In this document: positions 33,288 to 40,791 of the stretch, piece after piece
Layout of the letters: every line of letters starts with the position of its first letter
Numbering within the stretch: position 1 is the stretch's first letter
Assembly (NCBI GenBank): GCA_902826685.1
Contig: CADEFT010000007.1
Coordinates: forward strand, 124,001-188,000
Source of the DNA: an uncultured Acidobacteriota bacterium
GTDB lineage: Bacteria > Acidobacteriota > Terriglobia > Bryobacterales > Bryobacteraceae
Direction of reading: 5' to 3'
Length of the DNA stretch: 64,000 nucleotides
Notes under the pieces: model-generated
Told to the model about the DNA's origin: nothing
The model's input: the letters and a program-made list of their open reading frames with translations, nothing else
Database searches by the model: none
Position numbers and translations under genes: made by a program

Positions 33288-34883
33288 TCAATGCAGCACC
33301 TTCATCACCACCAGGGTGCGATCGTCGGAGGCGGGCGCGCCGCCGGTCCATTCCCGCACCTCGGCGCTGATTTCACGAATGATCTCGGCCGATTCGGCGT
33401 CCCGCACGCTGGCGAGCACTCGCAAAAGCTGCTCCTCGCCGAACTCTTCCCCGGTTTCATTTTCGGCTTCGGTGATGCCGTCGCTGTACATCACGACGGC
33501 GTCGCCGGGCTGGAGCCGGACGCGGCCTTCGCCATAACGAAAGCCAGGCAGCAGGCCGAGCACGGGTCCGCCTTCGGTGAGCCTCTCGACGGTACCGTCG
33601 CGGTGGACCACCAGGGGCGGATTATGGCCGGCGTTGCAATAGCGGAGCTCGCGCGTGGCCGGTTCGAGTTCGGCGAGGCAGAACGTAATGAAACGATTCC
33701 TGGGACAGGTGGCGGCGATGGACCGATTCAGACGCCCGACGAAATCGGCGGGCTCAAGCTTCAGCTCCGCCAGCGCCTGCACATGCGCCTGCAGCTTCAT
33801 CATCAGCAATGAGGCCGGCAACCCCTTGCCCGCTACATCGCCTACCACCAGACCCAGGCGCGTACCGGTGAGGAACTCGTAATAGTCGCCGCCCACGGTG
33901 CGCGAGGGGGATTGGTGGCCGGCGACGTCCAGCCCCTCGATCACCGGCGCGCCCAGCGGCAGATGGCTGCGTTGAATCTCGGCCGCCTGTTCGAGTTCCA
34001 TGGAGTGGAAGCGTTCTTTTTCGGCGATCACCGCCAGCCGCTCCTGGTCGAGGCGGATGGCGACCACGTTCGCCATCACCGTCAACAGGCTGAGCGATTC
34101 CTGCGTAAACGGCGTGATCAGGCGCACCGAATCGACATAGAGCAATCCGATCACTCGCTCTTCGGTCTGCAGCGGGACGGCCATCAGCGACTGCACGCCG
34201 CCGAAGACGATGCTGTCGCGCCGCTGCAGGGCGCGCTCGGAAAGCACGTTCTGAATCAGCAGCGATTCTCTTTTCTCAAGGACGCGGTCGCGCACCAGTG
34301 TGCTAATGCGAAAGCTGTCGCCGCGCGAGGCCTGTTCGGCGAGGCTGCCGTTTTCAAGCGTCAAGAGCACGCCGCGATCGGCTCGCACCGCATCCATCGC
34401 CTGCGTCAGAATGACTTCAAATAGCTCTTTGAGCGGGCGCCGCAGGGCGAGTTCCTTGCCCGCCCGGATGAGCGCGCTGACCGCATCGGTGGCGTCTTCC
34501 GGCAGCGCCTCCTTGAGCGACATGCTGTACTGCGGCGTGGAGGCGATGCGCGGCGAGGGAGCCTCGAAGACCACCGTGCGCAGGGCGGGCTCGGTTTCCG
34601 AGCAGGCGATCGCCACACCGCTGGCGCTCACACGGTCGCCGGCGCGCACCTGCCGCGGATTGGTCAATCGCTCGCCATTGAGGAACGTGCCGTTCTTGCT
34701 CGCCAGATCCTGCACGATCCAGACGTCGCCCTGGCGTTCGATCGTGAGGTGCTGCCGGGAAAGGCCGATGTCGTCGGGGAAGCTGAAATCGTTCGAAGGA
34801 TGGCGGCCGACGGTAATCGACTGGGCATCCTCCCGGACTTCGCGCACGAAGCCGTCCTGAGTGGTTACAACTAGCTTTTGCAA
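33288..34883 (-). CDS. FHA-GAF-PP2C (SpoIIE-like) serine phosphatase
   Basis: A 531-residue signalling protein. Order: N-terminal FHA domain binding phosphothreonine (SITVGRHPSNDFSF, SRQHLTI, SKNGTFLNG); a GAF domain at roughly 140-290 (RDRVLEKRESLLIQNVL, SLMAVPLQTEERVIGLLYVDS); and a C-terminal PP2C phosphatase of the SpoIIE/RsbU type with metal motifs VGGDYYEF and VVGDVAGKGLPASLLMM and a late SDDRTLVV. A typical partner-switching regulator. TTG at 34883 was chosen because a TACAAT box lies 6 nt upstream and the longer open frame would read through the terminator at 34921-34960. Confidence 0.85.
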   Translation of the reverse strand: MQKLVVTTQDGFVREVREDAQSITVGRHPSNDFSFPDDIGLSRQHLTIERQGDVWIVQDLASKNGTFLNGERLTNPRQVRAGDRVSASGVAIACSETEPALRTVVFEAPSPRIASTPQYSMSLKEALPEDATDAVSALIRAGKELALRRPLKELFEVILTQAMDAVRADRGVLLTLENGSLAEQASRGDSFRISTLVRDRVLEKRESLLIQNVLSERALQRRDSIVFGGVQSLMAVPLQTEERVIGLLYVDSVRLITPFTQESLSLLTVMANVVAIRLDQERLAVIAEKERFHSMELEQAAEIQRSHLPLGAPVIEGLDVAGHQSPSRTVGGDYYEFLTGTRLGLVVGDVAGKGLPASLLMMKLQAHVQALAELKLEPADFVGRLNRSIAATCPRNRFITFCLAELEPATRELRYCNAGHNPPLVVHRDGTVERLTEGGPVLGLLPGFRYGEGRVRLQPGDAVVMYSDGITEAENETGEEFGEEQLLRVLASVRDAESAEIIREISAEVREWTGGAPASDDRTLVVMKVLH

Positions 34884-34889
34884 ACCCGT

Positions 34890-34895
34890 ATTGTA
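34890..34895 (-). promoter_or_regulatory. Candidate -10 box (TACAAT) for the PP2C phosphatase gene
   Basis: TACAAT on the minus strand ends 6 nt before the TTG at 34883, so the transcript would begin exactly at the start codon. Confidence 0.4.
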
Positions 34896-34920
34896 CCGCC
34901 CGGCCCTCCACCGGGCCCTG

Positions 34921-34960
34921 AAAAACGAAAGAGCGTCAGACCCCGCTGGGACTGACGCTC
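34921..34960 (-). terminator. Intrinsic terminator after the cytochrome c' gene
   Basis: On the minus strand, GAGCGTCAG pairs with CTGACGCTC (9 bp, with an inner CCC/GGG extension) and is followed by a T-rich run (complement of AAAAACGAAA at 34921-34930). It lies 31 bp past the stop of the gene at 34992. Confidence 0.85.
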
Positions 34961-34991
34961 CGTTCAAGCCTCACTAAAACGAACGTGCTTC

Positions 34992-35399
34992 CTATTTGAA
35001 GCCGTACTTGCCGTCCGGACCCTTGGTGCGATGCGCTTCGTGGCAGCCTTTGCAGGCCGCACCCATGGCGGACATCGAAGCCTTCACTTCATCGGCGTTG
35101 CTGTCATCGGCGGCCTTGGCCAGATCCTTCGAAGCTTTCGAGGCGTCCTTGGTGAACTTGACGCCGTCGTCGGCGCCCTTGTCCTTCCAGAACTTGCCAG
35201 TGCCCTTGAGGTTGTCCGTCACCCCTTTTGCGTGCATCGATACGGCGGCCATATCCTTGGCGGCGAGAGCCTTCTTGAGGCCGCCCATGTGATCGCCGAT
35301 CGCCTTCATCTTGGTGGTGAACTCTTGTTCGTCCAGCGCCAGGCCGAGCGACAAACTGAGGATCGCGCCCAGCACGGCAAATAGAAACGGTCTCTTCAT
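34992..35399 (-). CDS. Cytochrome c' (class II c-type cytochrome)
   Basis: A 135-residue exported haem protein. Signal peptide MKRPFLFAVLGAILSLSLGLA is followed by a four-helix bundle region (EFTTKMKAIGDHMGGLKKALAAKD) and the C-terminal haem motif CKGCHEAHR, the position that defines class II cytochromes. Such proteins bind NO or transfer electrons in the periplasm. It has a good AAGGAG ribosome site 10 nt upstream and its own strong terminator, so it is monocistronic and probably well expressed. Confidence 0.88.
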   Translation of the reverse strand: MKRPFLFAVLGAILSLSLGLALDEQEFTTKMKAIGDHMGGLKKALAAKDMAAVSMHAKGVTDNLKGTGKFWKDKGADDGVKFTKDASKASKDLAKAADDSNADEVKASMSAMGAACKGCHEAHRTKGPDGKYGFK

Positions 35400-35506
35400 C
35401 CTTCGTAAGCTCCTTCGTTTTGGAGAGTGGGGACAAGCGTATTCTACACAAAAGCAAGTGCTTGACGGGGGGCGGGTACTATTAAAATCCCTACACGCCG
35501 CAGTCG

Positions 35507-35512
35507 TACACT
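35507..35512 (+). promoter_or_regulatory. Candidate -10 box (TACACT) for the esterase gene
   Basis: TACACT ends 8 nt before the second of two adjacent ATGs (35521), favouring that start over 35518. A TTGACG at 35462-35467 is too far upstream to serve as its -35. Confidence 0.45.
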
Positions 35513-35520
35513 AATCGATG

Positions 35521-36330
35521 ATGCTGCTTACCGCATTGTTTCTGGCCACGATCGCCGCCGCCGAGGACCGCAACGACGTGGAGTTCGCCAAACCCGGCGG
35601 AGAATCGCTCACGCTCGACCTGCACGTACCCGAGGGAAAGGGTCCCTTCCCCGCCATAATCATCGTGCATGGCGGAGGCTGGGAGAACGGCAACAAACGC
35701 ACCTATGTGACGCCGTGGTTCGACGTGCTGACCAAGGCCGGGTTTGCGTGGTTCACCATCAACTACCGGCTGGCGCCGCAACACCGGTTCCCGGCGCAGG
35801 CCGAGGACGTCTTTGCGGCGATCCGTTGGGTGAAGGCCCACGCCAGGGAATACAGGGTGGACGTCAGGCGCATCGCGCTGATGGGCGAATCGGCGGGCGG
35901 GCACCTGGTGGCCTACGCCGCGGTACGCGCGGAGAAGGACACGCGTGTGGCGGCGGTGGTGGATTTCTACGGGCCGCACGATCTGGAGAAGCGCGAGAAA
36001 GACCGGGGTGAGGCGTCGAAGAATCTGCGCCAACTGCTGGGCATCGCGGACCTGAGCGAGCCGTCGCTGCGCAAGCTGCGCGAGGCTTCGCCTATCACGT
36101 ATGTGCGCAAAGGTCTTCCCCCGTTCTTGTTCCTGCACGGAACCAAGGACGCCGCGGTGCCTTACGATCAATCGCCGCTGATGTGCGAGAAGCTGAAGCA
36201 GTCCGGCAACCGGTGCGAGGTGTACACGGTGGAGGGCGCTCCGCACGGCGTCGGGCCGTGGGAAAAGAACCCCGCGTTCCAGGGATACAAGACGAAGATG
36301 GTGGAGTGGCTGCGGACAACGCTGCGTTAG
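35521..36330 (+). CDS. Exported esterase/lipase (alpha/beta hydrolase, BD-FAE/HSL type)
   Basis: A 269-residue hydrolase. Signal peptide MLLTALFLATIAAA; oxyanion motif IIVHGGGWENG; INYRLAPQHRFP; nucleophile elbow MGESAGGHL; Asp in HGTKDAAVP; His in EGAPHGVG. This order is typical of hormone-sensitive-lipase-like and feruloyl/acetyl esterases acting on plant polymers or glycerides in the periplasm. Adjacent ATGs exist at 35518 and 35521; the second fits the TACACT box spacing. The stop overlaps the convergent hydrolase by 4 bp. Confidence 0.85.
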   Translation: MLLTALFLATIAAAEDRNDVEFAKPGGESLTLDLHVPEGKGPFPAIIIVHGGGWENGNKRTYVTPWFDVLTKAGFAWFTINYRLAPQHRFPAQAEDVFAAIRWVKAHAREYRVDVRRIALMGESAGGHLVAYAAVRAEKDTRVAAVVDFYGPHDLEKREKDRGEASKNLRQLLGIADLSEPSLRKLREASPITYVRKGLPPFLFLHGTKDAAVPYDQSPLMCEKLKQSGNRCEVYTVEGAPHGVGPWEKNPAFQGYKTKMVEWLRTTLR

Positions 36331-36938
36331 CCGAGCGAGACCACCGATTTTTCGAGTTCCTCCAGCGCGCCGGCGAAGAAGTGATCCTGGCCTTGAATCC
36401 AGATCATTCGTTTCGGACCGTCGAGCGAATCGTAGAATTCACGCACCGGTTCGGGGGCGCAGATGGAATCGTTCACCGAGTGGATGAAGACGCGCGGAAT
36501 CGGGCACTCAAAAAGCTTCTCGATGCCGGGGTAATGCGCGGGCAGACCGGCGGCGATGACACGCGCGGCATCGGGATGAAGCTGAGCCAGGCGCAGAGCC
36601 ACTCGTGAGCCGAAGCTGAAACCAGCCAGTGTGTAGGGCAGCGTGGGATAGCGCTCGCGAAGAAAGCCGAGCGCCGCCGCCGCATCCTCGACTTCGCCAC
36701 GCCCGCCATCGTGCGTTCCTTCGCTTAGATTGACGCCGCGGAAATTGAAGCGCAGCACGGCGTGTCCCGATTGCCGCAGGCCGCGGGCGACGCGATGAAC
36801 CACCTTGTTGTGCATCGTGCCGCCGTGAAGCGGGTGAGGATGACAGACCAGCGCCGCACCGGCGGGCTCGCCTTGATCGGGCTCTTCGAGCAGCGCTTCC
36901 AGCTTGCCCGTAGGGCCAGGCAGCGATAGCGTTTCCAT
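36327..36938 (-). CDS. Alpha/beta hydrolase of the YfdB/DUF-type small serine hydrolases
   Basis: A 203-residue cytoplasmic hydrolase starting METLSLPGPTGKLEALLEEP. It shows ALVCHPHPLHGGTMHNKVVHR (the CHPHP oxyanion signature of this subfamily), RFNFRGVNLSEG, nucleophile GFSFGS, Asp in HSVNDSICAPEP and His in GQDHFFAG. These proteins are close to bacterial YcjY/AhpH-like dienelactone hydrolases whose substrates are unknown. It is the last gene of the rpe-bamD operon, 13 nt after yajQ. The frame is open upstream, but homology begins at METLSL. Confidence 0.8.
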   Translation of the reverse strand: METLSLPGPTGKLEALLEEPDQGEPAGAALVCHPHPLHGGTMHNKVVHRVARGLRQSGHAVLRFNFRGVNLSEGTHDGGRGEVEDAAAALGFLRERYPTLPYTLAGFSFGSRVALRLAQLHPDAARVIAAGLPAHYPGIEKLFECPIPRVFIHSVNDSICAPEPVREFYDSLDGPKRMIWIQGQDHFFAGALEELEKSVVSLG

Positions 36939-36951
36939 GCGCCGGCCCACG

Positions 36952-37452
36952 TCAGTTGGACCGGTAGTTGGTGAACTGCATGTCGATGCCGAAATCCTGG
37001 CCACGCAGGAAGGAGATGATCTCCTGCAGAGTGTCCCTGTCCTTGCTGCTGACGCGGACCAGATCGCCGTTGATCGACGCCTGCACCTTCTTCTTGCTGT
37101 CCTTGATGGCCTTAACGATTTCCTTGGCCTTTTCGGTGGAGATCCCCTGCTGCAAAGTGATGTCCTGCCGCACGGTGGAACCGGCCGAAGGAACCAGCGG
37201 CCCGAACGTCAGCGCCTTGAGCGGCACCTTGCGCTTGACGAGCTTTCCCTGCAGGATGTCCACCACCGCCTTCAGCTTAAACTCGTCCTGGCTGGCCAAT
37301 TCAATCTTTTTATCTTTCTCGTTCAGCCGGATCTCGCTTTTCGAATCCTTCAGATCGTAGCGGGTAATGATTTCTTTTTCGGCCTGATTGATGGCGTTCA
37401 GCACTTCCGGCATCTCCACCACCGACACGATATCGAAGCTATTGTCTGGCAT
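36952..37452 (-). CDS. yajQ: YajQ-family nucleotide (cyclic di-GMP) binding protein
   Basis: A 166-residue protein starting MPDNSFDIVSVVEMPEVLNA, the invariant YajQ N-terminus, and ending with the conserved RGQDFGIDMQFTNYR. It has two ferredoxin-like folds. In Xanthomonas and Pseudomonas the homologue binds cyclic di-GMP and affects transcription. Here it lies in an operon after a response regulator and bamD, 32 nt behind the regulator stop. AGGA 5-8 nt upstream is the ribosome site. Confidence 0.92.
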   Translation of the reverse strand: MPDNSFDIVSVVEMPEVLNAINQAEKEIITRYDLKDSKSEIRLNEKDKKIELASQDEFKLKAVVDILQGKLVKRKVPLKALTFGPLVPSAGSTVRQDITLQQGISTEKAKEIVKAIKDSKKKVQASINGDLVRVSSKDRDTLQEIISFLRGQDFGIDMQFTNYRSN

Positions 37453-37484
37453 GTTTCCTAATTTTTGAGGCTCAGTTTTTTATT

Positions 37485-38015
37485 CTACTTCTTCAGCGCG
37501 GCCACAACGCGCTGGGTGATCTCGTCGACCATGGCGGGCAGGGCCGCATCAAGGGCGATGGTGACGGCGGCGCGGACGGCTTCTGGATCGAGGCTCGACA
37601 GATCCGGCAGGGCGGGACGAGGGGAGTTGCGGCGCTCACGGGCGGTCTTGGCTAGATCGGCCAGCGATTTGACGGTCTCAATCACAACCGACGCTTCGAA
37701 GGGCTTCATCAACAGCGCGTCGCTGCCGGCGAGCGCCGCTTCGGCCTCATCGAGGGGTTCGAGAACTCCCGCCGTGAGGATCACCTGCACATGGCGGAAC
37801 CGGGGGTCGTTCTTCACCTGGCGGCAAAGCTCATAGCCGGAGCGACGGGGCAGAAAGGCGTCGGCGACGATGACATCGGGATCGATCTCCGCCAGCCGTT
37901 TCCAGGCGGCATCGCCGTCGCCCACGCAAACCACTTGCAAGCCTTCGTCGCGCAGAATCAATTCGCCCATGTTCTGCGCGTGACGGCTGTCGTCGGCCAG
38001 AAGAACCCGGCTCAT
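37485..38015 (-). CDS. Response regulator receiver protein with short C-terminal tail
   Basis: A 176-residue protein with a complete receiver domain: D8/D9 (LLADDS), phospho-acceptor D52 (VIVADAFLPRRSG), T81 (ILTAG) and K104 (LLMKPF). The remaining about 50 residues (SLDPEAVRAAVTIALDAALPAMVDEITQRVVAALKK) form an amphipathic helix region and no DNA-binding domain. Such stand-alone receivers with a PATAN-free helical tail usually act by protein contacts. It overlaps bamD by ATGA and precedes yajQ, suggesting a role in envelope or second-messenger signalling. No cognate kinase is nearby. Confidence 0.85.
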   Translation of the reverse strand: MSRVLLADDSRHAQNMGELILRDEGLQVVCVGDGDAAWKRLAEIDPDVIVADAFLPRRSGYELCRQVKNDPRFRHVQVILTAGVLEPLDEAEAALAGSDALLMKPFEASVVIETVKSLADLAKTARERRNSPRPALPDLSSLDPEAVRAAVTIALDAALPAMVDEITQRVVAALKK

Positions 38016-39241
38016 TTCTTGGATTTCTTGGGCTGCTTCTTCTGTTTCTGATTCAGTTGGCGATTGGTGGGCAGCGGCTGCTGGCCGGTAGCCGTCGAAC
38101 TGGCGGCGGCAGCGGGGGCGCTTTCGGCCGCATCGGCCTTTTTCTCTTCCGGCTTGGGCGGATTGGCGCGCGCGTCGGGCTGCGTCTCAAGAGCGGAATC
38201 GGCGCCCGGAGTGGAGATGGTCACGTCGGTGACGCCCGCTCCGGCGGCGGGCAGCGGCACGCTGGCGGGAATGGTGGGCTGAGAGCGCTGCATCGACGGA
38301 TTGCCGGATTTGGCCGCCTGCGTAGTATCCGGGCTCTTGCGGAAGATGCCCATCGCACCGCTCATGGTTCCCTTCTTGGTGCGGTTCTCGGTCTCGTACT
38401 TCATGCGAGCCACCGCCACCGGATCCGGTTCCGGAACGTCGATTTCCATCTCCTTCAGCTTGGTTTTGGCTTCGTCCGATAGCGGGCTCAGCGGATAATC
38501 CTTCACGATGCGCGAATAGGCCTGGCCGGCTTTGTCGCGGAAGCGCGGGCCCATCTGGCCATAGGAATCACCGAGCATCCACAACGCCTCGTCTCCGCGG
38601 CTGTAGAGCGGGAACGAATCGACCATCGACTGCAGGCGGTTCGAGGCGGCCGGGTGGCTGCCCTTGTGGTGATAAAAGAAGCCCACGCGGAACTCGCCTT
38701 CGGCCAGCACTTCCTGAATGTTGCGCAGCAACTGCTGGGCCTGCGGGGCGTATTTGGAATTGGGGAATTGCACCAGCAACTGGCGGCACTCATCCTCGGC
38801 GCGCAAGGCGTGGGTCACGTCGCGGTCCGGCTTTTCCATCTGCTTGTAATGGATCATGCAGACCTTTTCCTGCGCCTCCGCCGATTCTTCGAGGGTGGGG
38901 TAGAACAGGATGAAGTCCTTGTACTCGGCCTCGGCCTGCGCCAGACCATGGGAGCCGCCTTCGCGGAACCAGCTGTCGGCGATGGCGAGCTTCGCCTTGG
39001 CCAGAAACTCGCTGGTGTCGTAGGTGTTGATGAGCGTTTGCAAGGTGAGACGCGCCACCTCGAACTTGTTCTTTTCCAGGTCGCGAACGGCTTTGTCGAA
39101 AAGAACCTTGTCGGGCTGCTGCGTGTCCTTGGAAATGGGGTTCTCGTACTTTTTGCGCCGGAAGCCGCACGAGGAAAGCACGGCCAGGCACAACACGGCG
39201 CTCAGCGATTTCACGACCAACCGGCGATTCCACAACGTCAT
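38012..39241 (-). CDS. bamD: BamD/YfiO-like outer membrane assembly lipoprotein with extended tail
   Basis: A 409-residue lipoprotein. The leader ends LAVLSSCGF, a lipobox with the acylated Cys. The body is TPR-like as in BamD: LFDKAVRDLEKNKFEVARLTLQTLINTYDTSEFLAKAKLAIADSWF and following repeats up to about 270. The last about 120 residues are a Pro/Ala/Thr-rich, low-complexity tail with a basic end that E. coli BamD lacks. ATG at 39241 was chosen over TTG at 39262 because GAGGTC lies about 7 nt upstream. BamD helps insert beta-barrel proteins, in keeping with the many TonB receptors here. Confidence 0.85.
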   Translation of the reverse strand: MTLWNRRLVVKSLSAVLCLAVLSSCGFRRKKYENPISKDTQQPDKVLFDKAVRDLEKNKFEVARLTLQTLINTYDTSEFLAKAKLAIADSWFREGGSHGLAQAEAEYKDFILFYPTLEESAEAQEKVCMIHYKQMEKPDRDVTHALRAEDECRQLLVQFPNSKYAPQAQQLLRNIQEVLAEGEFRVGFFYHHKGSHPAASNRLQSMVDSFPLYSRGDEALWMLGDSYGQMGPRFRDKAGQAYSRIVKDYPLSPLSDEAKTKLKEMEIDVPEPDPVAVARMKYETENRTKKGTMSGAMGIFRKSPDTTQAAKSGNPSMQRSQPTIPASVPLPAAGAGVTDVTISTPGADSALETQPDARANPPKPEEKKADAAESAPAAAASSTATGQQPLPTNRQLNQKQKKQPKKSKK

Positions 39242-39266
39242 CGAAACTGACCTCGTATTCAAAATC

Positions 39267-39941
39267 TTAAGCGCTCAGCGCGGTGGCTTCACGCGCCGCC
39301 TGTTGCAAATTCTTCACAGCCGACTCCGGATCGGCACTACGAAATACGCTGGAGCCGGCGACCACCCAATCCACTCCGGCGCGGGCGATCTCGCCGATAT
39401 TGTCCAGCCCCACGCCGCCGTCGATCTCAATTGGCAGGTGCCGCCGCAGGCTGCGGCGACGCGCATCGAGCTCACGGACTTTCTTGAGCGAGTTCGGCAA
39501 AAACCGCTGCCCGCCGAATCCCGGATTCACACTCATGATTAGCACGTAGTCTGCCACGTCCAGCACTTCGTCGAGAGTGGACACCGGCGTTGACGGATTC
39601 AGCACCACACCCGCCAGGGCGCCCTCGCTTTGGATCATGCGCAGCGTGCGGTCGAGGTGAGGACAGACTTCCTGGTGAACGCTTACCATGCCCGCGCCGG
39701 CCTCGATAAAGATGGGCGCGTATCGATCCGGGTCGGTAATCATCAGATGTACGTCCAGGGTGAGCCTGGTGATTTTACGGATGGACTGCACGACCGGCGG
39801 GCCGAGGGTCAGGTTGGGGACAAAATGCCCGTCCATGACATCGACGTGCAGCATCGAGACACCGGCCTTTTCCACGCGGGCGATCTCTTCTCCCAGGCGC
39901 GCGAAATCGGCCGAAAGGATCGATGGAAGGACTTCCACCAT
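39267..39941 (-). CDS. rpe: Ribulose-phosphate 3-epimerase
   Basis: A 224-residue TIM barrel starting MVEVLPSILSADFARLGEE. The two family signatures are present: LHVDVMDGHFVPNLTLGP (metal/catalytic Asp and His) and VLIMSVNPGFGGQRFLP, plus the phosphate-binding end IEIDGGVGLDN and WVVAGSSVF. It interconverts ribulose 5-phosphate and xylulose 5-phosphate in the pentose phosphate pathway. It heads an apparent five-gene operon (rpe, bamD, response regulator, yajQ, hydrolase). The longer upstream frame is not conserved, and the -10 box fits this ATG. Confidence 0.94.
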   Translation of the reverse strand: MVEVLPSILSADFARLGEEIARVEKAGVSMLHVDVMDGHFVPNLTLGPPVVQSIRKITRLTLDVHLMITDPDRYAPIFIEAGAGMVSVHQEVCPHLDRTLRMIQSEGALAGVVLNPSTPVSTLDEVLDVADYVLIMSVNPGFGGQRFLPNSLKKVRELDARRRSLRRHLPIEIDGGVGLDNIGEIARAGVDWVVAGSSVFRSADPESAVKNLQQAAREATALSA

Positions 39942-39950
39942 GCACCCTTG

Positions 39951-39956
39951 ATCGTA
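39951..39956 (-). promoter_or_regulatory. Candidate -10 box (TACGAT) for the rpe operon
   Basis: TACGAT on the minus strand ends 9 nt before the rpe ATG at 39941. Confidence 0.4.
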
Positions 39957-40004
39957 GCATGGGGCCAATCGGGCGGACGGCCCGACACTTCGATTTTCTC
40001 AATG

Positions 40005-40116
40005 GTTCAAGGCTTGAACTTTCTATTTGTTGCGAGACTCAAGCTGGCTTAATCTTGATTCAAGAAGACCAGGGCCCGCTGGTAACTCCCTTGGTCCTTA
40101 ATTCCCTCCAGCGGGC
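40005..40116. promoter_or_regulatory. Cluster of inverted repeats between rpe and the carbonic anhydrase gene
   Basis: Three elements lie in the 211-bp divergent gap: GTTCAAG-G-CTTGAAC (40005-40019), CTTGA-T-TCAAG (40053-40063) and GGCCCGCTGG/CCAGCGGGCC (40072-40081 and 40107-40116, 25-nt loop). The first two share the TTCAAG core and look like operator sites. The third is a strong hairpin. GACCAGGG (40066-40073) could instead pair with CCCTTGGTC (40087-40095), an alternative structure. Confidence 0.4.
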
Positions 40117-40152
40117 CTTCCTCACACCGCGGCGGAGCGTTCACCAACTATT

Positions 40153-40791
40153 ATGCGCATTCTCGAAGGCTTAGCGAAATTCCAGGAAGAAGTGTTTCCA
40201 CAGCATCGCGAACTCTTTGAGGATCTTGCCGCTGGACAGAAACCCGAAACCCTGCTGGTAACCTGCGCCGATTCGAGAATCGACCCCAACATGCTGCTGC
40301 AAGCCAAGCCGGGGGAACTCTTCATTTGCCGCAATGCCGGCAACATGGTACCGGCCTATGGCGAGGCCATGGGTGGCGTTTCGGCCACCATCGAGTTCGC
40401 CGTGACCGCCCTCGGCGTCACGGATATCGTCGTCTGCGGACACTCCGATTGCGGCGCCATGAAGGGCTTACTGCATCCGGAGAAGGTCGCCACCATGCCC
40501 GCGGTCGCCGCCTGGCTCAAGCAAGGCGAGACGGCGCGCGTGACCGTGGAAGAGAATCACCCCGATCTGGACGAAGCGGCGAAGATAGTCGCCGTGACCG
40601 AGCTGAACGTCCTCACCCAGTTGGACAACCTTCGAACACATCCTTCCGTCTCGTCCCGGTTGCGCCGGAAAGCGATCCGGCTCCATGGCTGGGTCTACAA
40701 CATCGGTACCGGCGACGTCAAAGCCTGGAACGACAAGAGCGAGGAGTGGGTGTCGCTGCTCTCCACCACCGGCGTGCTCACCCCCGCCTGA
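40153..40791 (+). CDS. Beta-class carbonic anhydrase
   Basis: A 212-residue enzyme. Zinc ligands are C38 (VTCADSR), H97 and C100 (CGHSDCGAMKG); the catalytic dyad D40/R42 lies in CADSR, and FICRNAGNMVPAYG is the usual following block. It interconverts carbon dioxide and bicarbonate in the cytoplasm, supplying bicarbonate for carboxylases. No clear Shine-Dalgarno or TANNNT box immediately precedes the ATG; the upstream gap holds several inverted repeats that may control it. Its 3' end overlaps convergent rsmB by 14 bp. Confidence 0.93.
   Translation: MRILEGLAKFQEEVFPQHRELFEDLAAGQKPETLLVTCADSRIDPNMLLQAKPGELFICRNAGNMVPAYGEAMGGVSATIEFAVTALGVTDIVVCGHSDCGAMKGLLHPEKVATMPAVAAWLKQGETARVTVEENHPDLDEAAKIVAVTELNVLTQLDNLRTHPSVSSRLRRKAIRLHGWVYNIGTGDVKAWNDKSEEWVSLLSTTGVLTPA

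Noticed and set aside
35462..35488. TTGACG plus TAAAAT as a promoter for the esterase
   Set aside because: The spacing is about 15 bp and the TACACT box nearer the start fits the pattern seen at other genes better.
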